Made by a program: the position numbers and the translations under genes | NCBI GenBank assembly: GCA_964616835.1 | Contig: CAZTSG010000024.1 | Location: 1-20,501 of the forward strand | Reading direction: 5' to 3' | DNA: 20,501 nt | Origin: JAAOZP01 sp964616835 | GTDB lineage: Archaea > Thermoproteota > EX4484-205 > JAAOZP01 | Part shown: positions 13,547 through 20,501 of the stretch, one piece after another | How the letters are laid out: each line of letters opens with the position of its first letter | How positions within the stretch are numbered: the first letter of the stretch is position 1 | Notes under the pieces: model-generated | The model's input: only the letters and a program-made list of their open reading frames with translations | Databases searched by the model: none | What the model was told of the DNA's origin: nothing

Positions 13547-13617
13547 GAAAGGCATGTTGCTAAACATTATTACCTAGGCTTGATGAAAATTTTTCGAATC
13601 GAAATACTTAGGAAACA

Positions 13618-13803
13618 ATGATAGTCCTTAGGTTAAGACTTAGAGACAGGACTATATTATTGTCAAAAACACTAGCTAAGTTTAAGCTGGATATTAGGAA
13701 AGTAAGCTTAGCGTACGCTATGAGACTACTGAAGCTTCAGAAGGAAGAGGAGCTTGAGGGAGAAGCTGGTTCCATCGGAAGCAGGTTGCGGACAGTAAAA
13801 TAA
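13618..13803 (+). CDS. Small basic protein, possible antitoxin
   Basis: A 61-residue frame starting MIVLRLRLRDRTILLSKTLA with a central helix (VSLAYAMRLLKLQKEEELEG). The short N-terminal strand, basic helix and charged C-terminal helix recall ribbon-helix-helix VapB antitoxins, but no toxin follows and key turn residues are not clear. No strong promoter or ribosome-binding site was found. It may be an orphan or decayed antitoxin, or a chance frame. Confidence 0.3.
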   Translation: MIVLRLRLRDRTILLSKTLAKFKLDIRKVSLAYAMRLLKLQKEEELEGEAGSIGSRLRTVK

Positions 13804-13868
13804 CTTTTTCTGATGTCCTATACGTCTCTTCCGGTATCATGAATCATTTGAAACTGCTGTATTTCCGA

Positions 13869-13894
13869 AATTAAATTAAATCTTTAATTTAATT
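13869..13894. repeat. 12-bp AT-only perfect inverted repeat
   Basis: AATTAAATTAAA and its exact reverse complement are separated by only TC (13881-13882). It lies about 65 bp upstream of the GH3 TATA-like box. It could be an operator, a terminator for the small frame before it, or both. The rest of 13804-14006 holds only the GH3 promoter region. Confidence 0.6.
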
Positions 13895-13958
13895 AAGAAC
13901 CTTGGTTCACCGAGATTGTGTAAAGCCTGTTTTCTCAATAATCGCCCCATTATTTCCC

Positions 13959-13968
13959 ATTATAAAAC
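13959..13968 (+). promoter_or_regulatory. TATA-like box of the GH3 gene
   Basis: ATTATAAAAC is about 43 bp before the ATG at 14007, with a second A/T-rich candidate at 13968-13976. A GGTGAAA motif at 13983-13989 is rather far (17 bp) from the ATG to act as a ribosome-binding site. Confidence 0.45.
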
Positions 13969-14006
13969 ATAAATAAGTTTCAGGTGAAAGCTCTACTCGA
14001 TTAAAA

Positions 14007-16253
14007 ATGGAGGTTGATGTCAGGAAGCTGATCTCTCAGATGACGCTTGAGGAGAAGGCTTCACTGTGCTCAGGCTCAGGCTTCTGGCATACTAAGCCGG
14101 TGGATAGATTGGGAATCCCGTCGATAAAAATGAACGATGGTCCTCACGGTCTTAGGAATGTCAATGAAGGCTCTTGGGAAAGCGCACCTGCCACATGTTT
14201 CCCTGCTGAAGTAACGCTTGCAGCGTCTTGGGATAGGAAGCTTGTGGAGAATGTTGGTAAAGCAATCGGTGAAGAATGTCAGGCGGAAGGTGTTTCGATC
14301 CTGCTCGCACCTGGAGTTAATATAAAGAGGTCTCCCCTCTGTGGCAGGAATTTCGAATACTACTCTGAAGACCCATTCTTATCGTCGGAGATGGCTCTGC
14401 ATTTCATAAAGGGTGTTCAGAGTCAGGGTGTGGGAGCCTGCATAAAGCATTTTTGCGCCAACAACCAAGAGCATAGAAGGCTAACTGTCAACGCTGTGAT
14501 AGACGAGAGGACGCTGAGGGAAATATACTTGGCTAGCTTCGAGAAGGCTGTGAAAGAGGGTAAGCCGTGGGCAGTTATGGCTGCGTACAACAAGGTGAAT
14601 GGAGAGTACTGTTCTGAAAACAAGTATATTCTAAGCGATGTGCTGAGAAGTGAATGGGGTTTCGAGGGTATTGTAATCTCGGATTGGGGTGCAGTAAACG
14701 ATAGGGTGAAGAGCTTGACCGCGGGCCTTGACCTCCAAATGCCCTACGACGGTGGTTTCGGAGATAGGAGGATTGTTGAAGCCGTTAAGAAGGGGGAGGT
14801 TCCGGAAGAAGTTTTAGACAGGACTGTGGAGAGAATTTTGAGAACCGTATTTAAGGCTGTGAGGAACAGGAAAGAGGGCTTTAAGTTTGATAAGGCTGCT
14901 CACCATAAGTTGGCGAGGGAAATTGCAAGAGAGTGTTTTGTCCTCCTCAAGAACGAGGACAGTATTCTACCCCTGAAGGCGGAGGGTACTATTGCGATTA
15001 TCGGAGCCTTCGCTAAGAAGCCAAGGTACCAAGGTATGGGAAGCTCCCGTGTTAATCCAACGATACTGGATAATGCTTATGACGAGATATTGAGGATTGT
15101 CGGAAACCGGGCGAGGCTTCTTTATGCTGAAGGGTATAGGCTTGACAGCGACGAGGTTGACGGCGTTCTTTTGGAGGAGGCTAGGAAGACCGCTGAAGAA
15201 GCAGATGTTGCAATAGTTTTCATCGGCCTCCCTGAGGCATACGAATCAGAAGGTTACGACAGGCCCCATATGAAATTGCCTGAGAACCATAATAGGCTAC
15301 TGGAGGAGGTTTCTAAGGTTCAGAGAAACATTGTGGTAGTACTGTCTAACGGTGCACCGGTGGAGATGCCTTGGATCGATAGTGTTAAAGCAGTCTTGGA
15401 AACGTATCTAGGAGGGCAGGCTTGGGGAGGAGCTGTTGCCGACGTGTTATTCGGCGTAGTCAACCCCTCCGGTAGACTGCCTGAAACCTTTCCGAAGAAG
15501 CTTAGCGATAACCCTTCATACTTGAACTTTCCCGGAGAGGATGATAGGGTAGAGTACCGGGAGGGAATTTTTGTTGGCTACAGATACTACGATAAGAAGG
15601 AGATGGATGTTCTCTTCCCATTCGGACACGGTTTAAGCTACACTACATTCGAATACTCCGGTCTCTCACTGGATAAGAAGGAAATGACTGATCAGGATGT
15701 TCTAAGAGTCAGTGTGAGGGTAAAGAATACTGGAGAAATACTTGGGAAGGAGGTTGTTCAACTTTACGTCCGGGATTTGGAGAGCAGTAGAATAAGGCCG
15801 GATAAAGAGCTCAAGGGGTTTGAGAAAGTAGAGTTGAAGCCGGGGGAGGAGAAGGAGATTGTATTCCTACTGGATAAGAGAGCATTTGCCTACTATGATG
15901 AAGAAATAAAGGATTGGCGTGTGGAAAGCGGGGAGTTTGAAATACTTGTGGGGAAGTCTTCAAGAGACATAGTGTTAAGGGACAGGGTTTACGTAAAATC
16001 AACAACCCTAGTGCGGAGGAGGTTTCACAGGAATTCTACTATCGGCGACGTTATGGAAGATGCTAAGGCATCGGAAGTATTGAAATCAGTTATTCAGGAA
16101 TTTCTTAAGGTCCCTGAGGAAGAGTTCAAAACACTCATAGATAGGGTTAAGTACGTGCCGTTGCGAGCTCTAATAGTTTTCAGCAGGGGGGCCTTTAATG
16201 AAGACATGCTTGAAGAAATAATTCAGAAGATCAATTCGAATACTCAACAATAA
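14007..16253 (+). CDS. GH3 beta-glucosidase, no signal peptide
   Basis: A 748-residue glycoside hydrolase family 3 enzyme with the full domain series. The N-terminal TIM barrel (about 1-300) has NDGPHGLR (43-50), KHF (147-149), and the nucleophile D226 in GIVISDWGA. An alpha/beta sandwich follows (about 320-540, with GMGSSRVNP), then a fibronectin-III-like domain (about 575-665, VVQLYVRD, KELKGFEKVELKPGE). A C-terminal helical extension of about 75 residues (673-748) is also present. There is no signal peptide, so it acts in the cytosol, releasing glucose from the non-reducing end of short beta-glucans such as cellobiose; linkage preference cannot be read from sequence. It faces the GH5 gene tail to tail with 53 bp between, a T-rich stretch that can terminate transcription. 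Confidence 0.92.
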   Translation: MEVDVRKLISQMTLEEKASLCSGSGFWHTKPVDRLGIPSIKMNDGPHGLRNVNEGSWESAPATCFPAEVTLAASWDRKLVENVGKAIGEECQAEGVSILLAPGVNIKRSPLCGRNFEYYSEDPFLSSEMALHFIKGVQSQGVGACIKHFCANNQEHRRLTVNAVIDERTLREIYLASFEKAVKEGKPWAVMAAYNKVNGEYCSENKYILSDVLRSEWGFEGIVISDWGAVNDRVKSLTAGLDLQMPYDGGFGDRRIVEAVKKGEVPEEVLDRTVERILRTVFKAVRNRKEGFKFDKAAHHKLAREIARECFVLLKNEDSILPLKAEGTIAIIGAFAKKPRYQGMGSSRVNPTILDNAYDEILRIVGNRARLLYAEGYRLDSDEVDGVLLEEARKTAEEADVAIVFIGLPEAYESEGYDRPHMKLPENHNRLLEEVSKVQRNIVVVLSNGAPVEMPWIDSVKAVLETYLGGQAWGGAVADVLFGVVNPSGRLPETFPKKLSDNPSYLNFPGEDDRVEYREGIFVGYRYYDKKEMDVLFPFGHGLSYTTFEYSGLSLDKKEMTDQDVLRVSVRVKNTGEILGKEVVQLYVRDLESSRIRPDKELKGFEKVELKPGEEKEIVFLLDKRAFAYYDEEIKDWRVESGEFEILVGKSSRDIVLRDRVYVKSTTLVRRRFHRNSTIGDVMEDAKASEVLKSVIQEFLKVPEEEFKTLIDRVKYVPLRALIVFSRGAFNEDMLEEIIQKINSNTQQ

Positions 16254-16306
16254 ACTATCCTTTCCTGTTCTCCAACGTTTCTAATATTTTTAAGCCATTT
16301 TAAGGC

Positions 16307-17671
16307 CTACTTTGTCTTGACACGGCTCCTGTAGAGGAATACTGCAACAACCGCGATAACGCATACTGCAGCAACCGTGCCCAGCAATAGAGTATAATCT
16401 TTCCTCCAGACGGCTTTTATCACTCTAGGCCCATCTACATAGAGCTCAACAACTCCCGTGTCGATAAGCCGGTCTTCAGGCCTCAGTCCTTCAAAATGGT
16501 CGAAAACGCTCGTAACCGGAAAACCTATGCTGGTCTCAACGACCCTTATGGTGGCGTAAGACCCTTCTTCATACCATCCTGCTCCAAGGATGCTTCCAGC
16601 ATCGGTTTCGACAGAAACATAATGCTTGCTTGAGACTAGCGCGTTCAAAAGCCCTTCTCTCCACCTTCCAGTGACAGGATCGTAAGCGCCGAAGCCTGAG
16701 CAGAACTCCCAGTAGCACCATGCTATGCCTCTCTTCTCAGCTTCTTTGACTACGAATGATGTCCACCTTATTCTGGAATCCATGTCCGCCTTACTGTAGG
16801 CTCCGAACTCTCCCATGAATAGAGTGATATTGCCGTGTTTCCTAGCCCATTTAACAGCAATATCCAGCTCGTCTCTTATTTGCTTCTTCTCGCCTTCCGT
16901 TCCAATCCACTTCCTCCCGATTGGGGGAGAAGGGCTTACCCATTCAGCTCCCTGATGAGTAAACTCGAACGGGGTGTAGAAGTGGAACGTTACTATTATG
17001 TTCTCATCATCAGGTAGCTTAAGGGCCTCAAGCTTATAGACGCTGTTCCAACGCGTAGGCCCAATGATTATCTTCCTCGTAGGATTGCTTTCTCTTATTA
17101 CTTTGACGGTTTCCTCAACAAGCTCGTTCCAAATCCTGTCGACTAGGTTGTACGAAGGCTCGTTAAGCAGCTCGAAGTAAAGCGTCTCAGGATAATCCTT
17201 GTAATGTTCAGCTATCTGTCTCCAAATGGCTATGAACCGTTCTCTATGAGCCTCAGGATCATACATTATCTCTTCATAATGGTGAACGTTTATTACGGTA
17301 ATTAGGTTCTGTTCTAAAGCCTTGCTAACAACATGGTCTACTCTCTGAAGGAAATCGTCATAAATCCTGTATGGTGGGTAGCTTTCCGCATGGGCTGACC
17401 ATCTTATGGGGATCCTGACAGTATCGAAGCCAGCCTCCTTTATTATGCGGAAATAATCGTCTTCGATGTAAACTCCCCAGACCCCCTCTTGAGGGGCTTC
17501 TAGAGCGTTTCCAATATTGATTCCCCTGCGCATTCCTAAACCACTGGCAGCGTCTCCGGATCGATTGATAGGTGTAAATACTGTAGGTATTTCTCCAAGA
17601 ACACTGGAAAAACAGACTGGGATGATGCATAGTGAAACGAGGATTACAATCACTATTTTGAAGCGCCGCAT
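16307..17671 (-). CDS. Secreted, membrane-anchored GH5 endo-beta-glucanase
   Basis: A 454-residue glycoside hydrolase family 5 protein. Signal peptide: MRRFK then a hydrophobic run to about residue 22, cleavage near SVLGE. Catalytic barrel at about 47-345: RIPIRW (86-91), NVHHYEE (128-134), acid/base E171 in FELLNEPS, HFYTPFEFTHQG (230-241), nucleophile E288 in FMGEFGAY. A beta-rich domain follows (about 350-425, AGWYEEGSYATI), then a membrane helix (427-447) and the basic tail YRSRVKTK, anchoring the enzyme outside the cell. It likely cuts cellulose, beta-glucan or mannan chains internally. It has a TATA-like box 27 bp upstream and is divergent from the unknown glycosidase gene. The second GH5 at 19602 shares long stretches but lacks the signal and anchor. 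Confidence 0.92.
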   Translation of the reverse strand: MRRFKIVIVILVSLCIIPVCFSSVLGEIPTVFTPINRSGDAASGLGMRRGINIGNALEAPQEGVWGVYIEDDYFRIIKEAGFDTVRIPIRWSAHAESYPPYRIYDDFLQRVDHVVSKALEQNLITVINVHHYEEIMYDPEAHRERFIAIWRQIAEHYKDYPETLYFELLNEPSYNLVDRIWNELVEETVKVIRESNPTRKIIIGPTRWNSVYKLEALKLPDDENIIVTFHFYTPFEFTHQGAEWVSPSPPIGRKWIGTEGEKKQIRDELDIAVKWARKHGNITLFMGEFGAYSKADMDSRIRWTSFVVKEAEKRGIAWCYWEFCSGFGAYDPVTGRWREGLLNALVSSKHYVSVETDAGSILGAGWYEEGSYATIRVVETSIGFPVTSVFDHFEGLRPEDRLIDTGVVELYVDGPRVIKAVWRKDYTLLLGTVAAVCVIAVVAVFLYRSRVKTK

Positions 17672-17690
17672 TCTGCTTATGCTTTACAGG

Positions 17691-17706
17691 CCTATTTTTT
17701 AGTATT
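17691..17706 (-). promoter_or_regulatory. TATA-like box of the anchored GH5 gene
   Basis: Minus-strand AATACTAAAAAATAGG is centred about 27 bp before the ATG at 17671, again a leaderless arrangement. Confidence 0.45.
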
Positions 17707-17790
17707 TCTTGGGAATTAAATGGAAATAAACTCTTTTTAGCAAACCATAAGCCGGTTCTGAACAATACTAGTGCTAAAAATTTTTACGAG

Positions 17791-17800
17791 GGGGTTTAAA
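17791..17800 (+). promoter_or_regulatory. TATA-like box of the unknown glycosidase gene
   Basis: GGGGTTTAAA is about 34 bp before the ATG at 17832. With the GH5 box at 17691-17706 it forms a compact divergent promoter region of about 160 bp. Confidence 0.45.
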
Positions 17801-17831
17801 AGGATAAGTACGTGGCTTTTCTCAAAAACTT

Positions 17832-19556
17832 ATGGTTCCCGGAGAGAAATATCGGAATTTTAGGGTTGCAGTCTACTGTACTGCGCACGACATCGTTAGA
17901 ATGAACGATTCAAAATGGTTAGAGGAAAGCTTCAACGTTTTAAAAAGAAGCATTGCTTTCAGCAAAGTTTATCTCGAGACGTTCAGGGATAATGTTTTAG
18001 TCAGCAAGGATCTAATACGCAGGGTTAAGGACTTCTTTCAGGATAAGGGTGTCGAAACATCAGGGGGAATAGCTACATACGTGAGCGGTGGCTTCAGTTT
18101 TCAATCATTATGCTACTCAAAGCCTAGGGACAGAGAGAAGCTTAGAGAAGTAGTTAAGCTCACAGCTGAACTTTTCAACGAGATTATCTTTGATGATTTC
18201 TTCTTCATTAACTGCAAGTGTGAAGAATGCATCAAAGCTAAAGGTAGCAGGAGCTGGACGGAGTACCGTTTAAGACTTATGGAGGATGTTGCTGAAAACA
18301 TAGTGGTTAAAACTGCTAGGGAAGTAAATCCAAACGTAAAATTAATCATCAAGTATCCGAACTGGTATGATCACTATCATTATCTAGGCTACAGCTTGGA
18401 TTTCGAATCTAAGCTTTTCTACATGATCTACACAGGGACGGAGACAAGAGATCCGGAGTATACTCACCAACATCTACAAGAATACCAGAGCTATTCCATA
18501 ATGCGGTATTTGGAGAATGTTAAGCCTGGTGGAAACGGCGGTGGCTGGATAGACCCTTATATGAGGAGGACTCTTGACCGTTATATAGAGCAGATTAGGC
18601 TAACAATTTTTGCAAAGGCGAGGGAAGTGACGCTTTTCTGCTACGGGTCATTACTCGAGTCTATTAAACAGAATGGAGTAAGCATGCCTACAAGCAGTGT
18701 CGCGCCCACAGTTGGGAAAGTCTTCGAAGATATGGATCTGCTTATTGGAAAGCTTGGCCAGCCCTATGGTGTTAAAAGCTATAAGCCATTCAATTCCTCT
18801 GGAGAGGATTTTCTTCACAACTACATAGGTATGCTCGGCATTCCTATCGAGCTTACACCAAGGTTCCCTGAGGAAAACGAAACCGTGTTTCTAACGGAGT
18901 GCGCTAAGTTTGACGGGGAGATAATCGAGAAGATTAAAAAACATCTTATTAATGGTGGGGACGTTGTAATCACATCCGGCTTCGTAAAAGCGATGCAGAA
19001 TGAAGTGAGCAGAGAACTCGTGGAAGTTGAGTATACTAGTGGAAAAATACTTGTTAAAGATTTCTCCGAGTTCTTCCCTTTAAGAGATGTTTATCACTCG
19101 GATGTGGAAATACTCGTTCCACACCTCAAATATCCTACTAACGACGCTTGGGAGATCGTTACGTGCTTAAGTAAGGGGAATGGGTGCCCCTTATTAATGG
19201 GTACGAACTACGGTAAGGGAGTGCTTTACATCCTTACAATACCCGATAACTTTAATGACCTATACCATCTTCCACCCCAAGTCTTAAACACTGTTAGGAG
19301 AGCCTTCTCGAAGAATCTGAAAATAAATCTTGAAGGACCAAGCCGAATCTGCATTTTCTTATACGATAATGACACGTTCATACTGCATTCCTTCCTAACT
19401 CATACTTCTGCAGTCAATATTGCCATTAAGGGCAAGGGTTTGAGGTTGCGTGAACTCATCTCGGAAGAAGTATTTAATGGTTTTGAAAGAAACCGTGAAA
19501 CCGTGTTCCAAGTATATCTACAACCCTCCTCTTACAGAGCCTTCAGAGTTGAATGA
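17832..19556 (+). CDS. Predicted clan GH-A-like glycosidase, family unrecognised
   Basis: A 574-residue protein without signal peptide. The first ~280 residues look like a TIM barrel: VYLETFRD (46-53), then IIFDDFFFINCKCEECIKAK (118-137) with a CxCxxC cluster, KLIIKYPNWYD (170-180), IYTGTETRD (199-207), GGGWIDPY (236-243) and YIEQIRLTIF (251-260). The strand-ending acids E204 and E253 are candidate catalytic residues. Residues ~305-410 resemble the glutamine-amidotransferase-like trimerisation domain of GH42 beta-galactosidases (LGQPYGVKSYKP, then KKHLINGGDVVITSGF). The last ~70 residues form a beta-rich end. I infer a cytosolic glycosidase acting on import products. The Cys cluster may bind zinc, as in some GH42 enzymes. 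I cannot assign a CAZy family. Confidence 0.6.
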   Translation: MVPGEKYRNFRVAVYCTAHDIVRMNDSKWLEESFNVLKRSIAFSKVYLETFRDNVLVSKDLIRRVKDFFQDKGVETSGGIATYVSGGFSFQSLCYSKPRDREKLREVVKLTAELFNEIIFDDFFFINCKCEECIKAKGSRSWTEYRLRLMEDVAENIVVKTAREVNPNVKLIIKYPNWYDHYHYLGYSLDFESKLFYMIYTGTETRDPEYTHQHLQEYQSYSIMRYLENVKPGGNGGGWIDPYMRRTLDRYIEQIRLTIFAKAREVTLFCYGSLLESIKQNGVSMPTSSVAPTVGKVFEDMDLLIGKLGQPYGVKSYKPFNSSGEDFLHNYIGMLGIPIELTPRFPEENETVFLTECAKFDGEIIEKIKKHLINGGDVVITSGFVKAMQNEVSRELVEVEYTSGKILVKDFSEFFPLRDVYHSDVEILVPHLKYPTNDAWEIVTCLSKGNGCPLLMGTNYGKGVLYILTIPDNFNDLYHLPPQVLNTVRRAFSKNLKINLEGPSRICIFLYDNDTFILHSFLTHTSAVNIAIKGKGLRLRELISEEVFNGFERNRETVFQVYLQPSSYRAFRVE

Positions 19557-19567
19557 TTAATTCTGAA

Positions 19568-19577
19568 AGGTTTAAAT
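19568..19577 (+). promoter_or_regulatory. TATA-like box of the second GH5 gene
   Basis: AGGTTTAAATC is centred about 28 bp before the ATG at 19602, so this gene has its own leaderless promoter although only 45 bp separate it from the gene upstream. Confidence 0.5.
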
Positions 19578-19601
19578 CTGCAGAGAATAAGTGAGTTGCT
19601 C

Positions 19602-20501
19602 ATGGACGCTTTCAAGCAGAATAAACTGCTGGGTAGGGGTGTAAACATATTAGGCTACGACCCAATTTGGAGAAAAAGATCCATGGCGAGGATGAGAGAT
19701 GAGCACTTCAGACTGATAAAGAGTGCTGGGTTTAACAGTGTACGCATTGCGCTCCATCCGTTTCGAGACAGGGCTATGAGCGCTGGAGGCGAAATCTCTA
19801 ATGAATGGCTGGAAATCTTAGATTGGGCTGTGGAGCAATCTCTTAAAAACAAACTTGCAGCCATACTGGACTTCCACGAGTTCGTAGCTATGGGTAGAGA
19901 CCCCTTAGGTAATAGAGATAATTTTCTAGCGTTTTGGAAACAAGTTGGAAAACGTTACAGCAATCATCCAAATGAAGTGTTCTTCGAGCTTTTAAACGAG
20001 CCCAATGGGGAGCTCACACCCGAGCTTTGGAACAAGCTCTATATGGAGGCGCTTAACATCGTGCGCAGAACGAATCCGGATAGGACTGTTATAATAGGAC
20101 CAGCGTATTGGAACACTATCGATCACCTGGATGAGCTCAAGCTTCCAGAAGAAGACGAGAATATAATAGTTACAATACACTACTACAGTCCTATGGATTT
20201 TACTCATCAGGGTGCTAAATGGGCTGGTCGGGAGGACAAGGTTGGGGTTGAGTGGAGAGGTACTGCGGAGGAGAAGCAGGCTATTGAAAACGACTTCAAG
20301 AGGGCCCAGGCATGGTCGAAGAAGCATGGGAGGCCGGTTTTCCTAGGCGAGTTTGGTGTTTATGATAAGGCTGATATGGATTCGCGTGTAAGATACCTCA
20401 GCTTCGTTGCCAGATTGGCTGAGGAAATGGGCTGGAGCTGGGCATACTGGCAGTTCGACAGCGACTTCATACTCTACGATATTCCGAACAACAAGTGGAT
20501 T
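19602..20501 (+). CDS. GH5 glycoside hydrolase without signal peptide, 3' truncated by window
   Basis: An open frame of 300 codons from ATG 19602 to the window end. It starts MDAFKQNKLLGRGVNILGYD with no signal peptide, so it acts in the cytosol. GH5 landmarks: VRIALHPF (47-54), DFHEF (90-94), acid/base E133 in FELLNEPN, HYYSPMDFTHQG (193-204), nucleophile E250 in VFLGEFGVYDKADMDSR. It shares several near-identical blocks with the anchored GH5 (DENIIVT, FTHQGA, KADMDSR), so the two are paralogues that split into an outer and an inner form. Probable substrates are imported beta-linked oligosaccharides. Only the last few barrel residues are likely missing. It follows the unknown glycosidase on the same strand. 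Confidence 0.9.
   Translation, partial: MDAFKQNKLLGRGVNILGYDPIWRKRSMARMRDEHFRLIKSAGFNSVRIALHPFRDRAMSAGGEISNEWLEILDWAVEQSLKNKLAAILDFHEFVAMGRDPLGNRDNFLAFWKQVGKRYSNHPNEVFFELLNEPNGELTPELWNKLYMEALNIVRRTNPDRTVIIGPAYWNTIDHLDELKLPEEDENIIVTIHYYSPMDFTHQGAKWAGREDKVGVEWRGTAEEKQAIENDFKRAQAWSKKHGRPVFLGEFGVYDKADMDSRVRYLSFVARLAEEMGWSWAYWQFDSDFILYDIPNNKWI

Noticed and set aside
17358..17765. 135-residue minus-strand frame
   Set aside because: Overlaps the GH5 signal peptide region in another frame and has no recognisable features.
19992..20327. 111-residue minus-strand frame
   Set aside because: Antisense to the GH5 barrel, which carries both catalytic glutamates on the plus strand.
1..20501. CRISPR array, tRNA or rRNA genes
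   Set aside because: No regularly spaced repeats, no cloverleaf-like sequence and no conserved rRNA segments were seen on reading both strands by eye; a covariance-model scan was not possible.

Overview
The window looks like hyperthermophilic archaeal DNA, most likely from a Thermoproteota (crenarchaeal) lineage, and it is a draft assembly with one scaffold gap. The reasons are: TATA-like boxes about 26-30 bp upstream of start codons with little or no leader, toxin-antitoxin families typical of hyperthermophiles (VapBC, HEPN-MNT, DUF4143 ATPases), an archaeal retropepsin-like protease, an AN1-finger/site-2-protease fusion, and PhoU-TrkA_C proteins next to an MgtE-type transporter. I cannot name the species.

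Bases 1-6330 are a gene graveyard. Two genes are intact, a DUF4143 AAA ATPase and a PD-(D/E)XK nuclease. Around them lie an antitoxin with a start-less PIN (VapC) remnant, an unrecognised broken gene, a possible broken RelB-like antitoxin, a HEPN-MNT fusion cut by an in-frame stop at each end, a frameshifted small gene behind an aspartyl protease, a heavily damaged inorganic pyrophosphatase, and a fragment of a second DUF4143 ATPase. A 100-N gap (2656-2755) is flanked on both sides by the same 55 bp, so the join is suspect.

Bases 6320-9000 encode envelope and membrane proteins: a two-gene unit of unknown function, the AN1/site-2-protease fusion, and an MgtC/SapB-family protein. The protein ending at 2278 and the one ending at 6323 both finish in a short polyproline tail after a membrane helix.

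Bases 9120-10850 hold a tightly coupled pair: a HhH-GPD glycosylase-like protein with an unusual four-cysteine spacing, and a radical SAM protein whose start overlaps its stop by 4 bp. Running the other way, 13460-10834 is a three-gene unit with an MgtE/SLC41-type cation transporter and two PhoU-TrkA_C paralogues. The transporter's best start signal is out of frame with the transporter body.

Bases 13870-20501 form a beta-glucan utilisation locus. It contains a GH3 beta-glucosidase without a signal peptide, a secreted and membrane-anchored GH5 endoglucanase, an unrecognised 574-residue glycosidase-like protein, and a second GH5 without a signal peptide that runs off the end. The likely scheme is chain cleavage outside the cell by the anchored GH5, uptake by a transporter not in this window, and completion inside by the second GH5, the unknown enzyme and GH3. 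No tRNA, rRNA, CRISPR array or intact transposase was seen.
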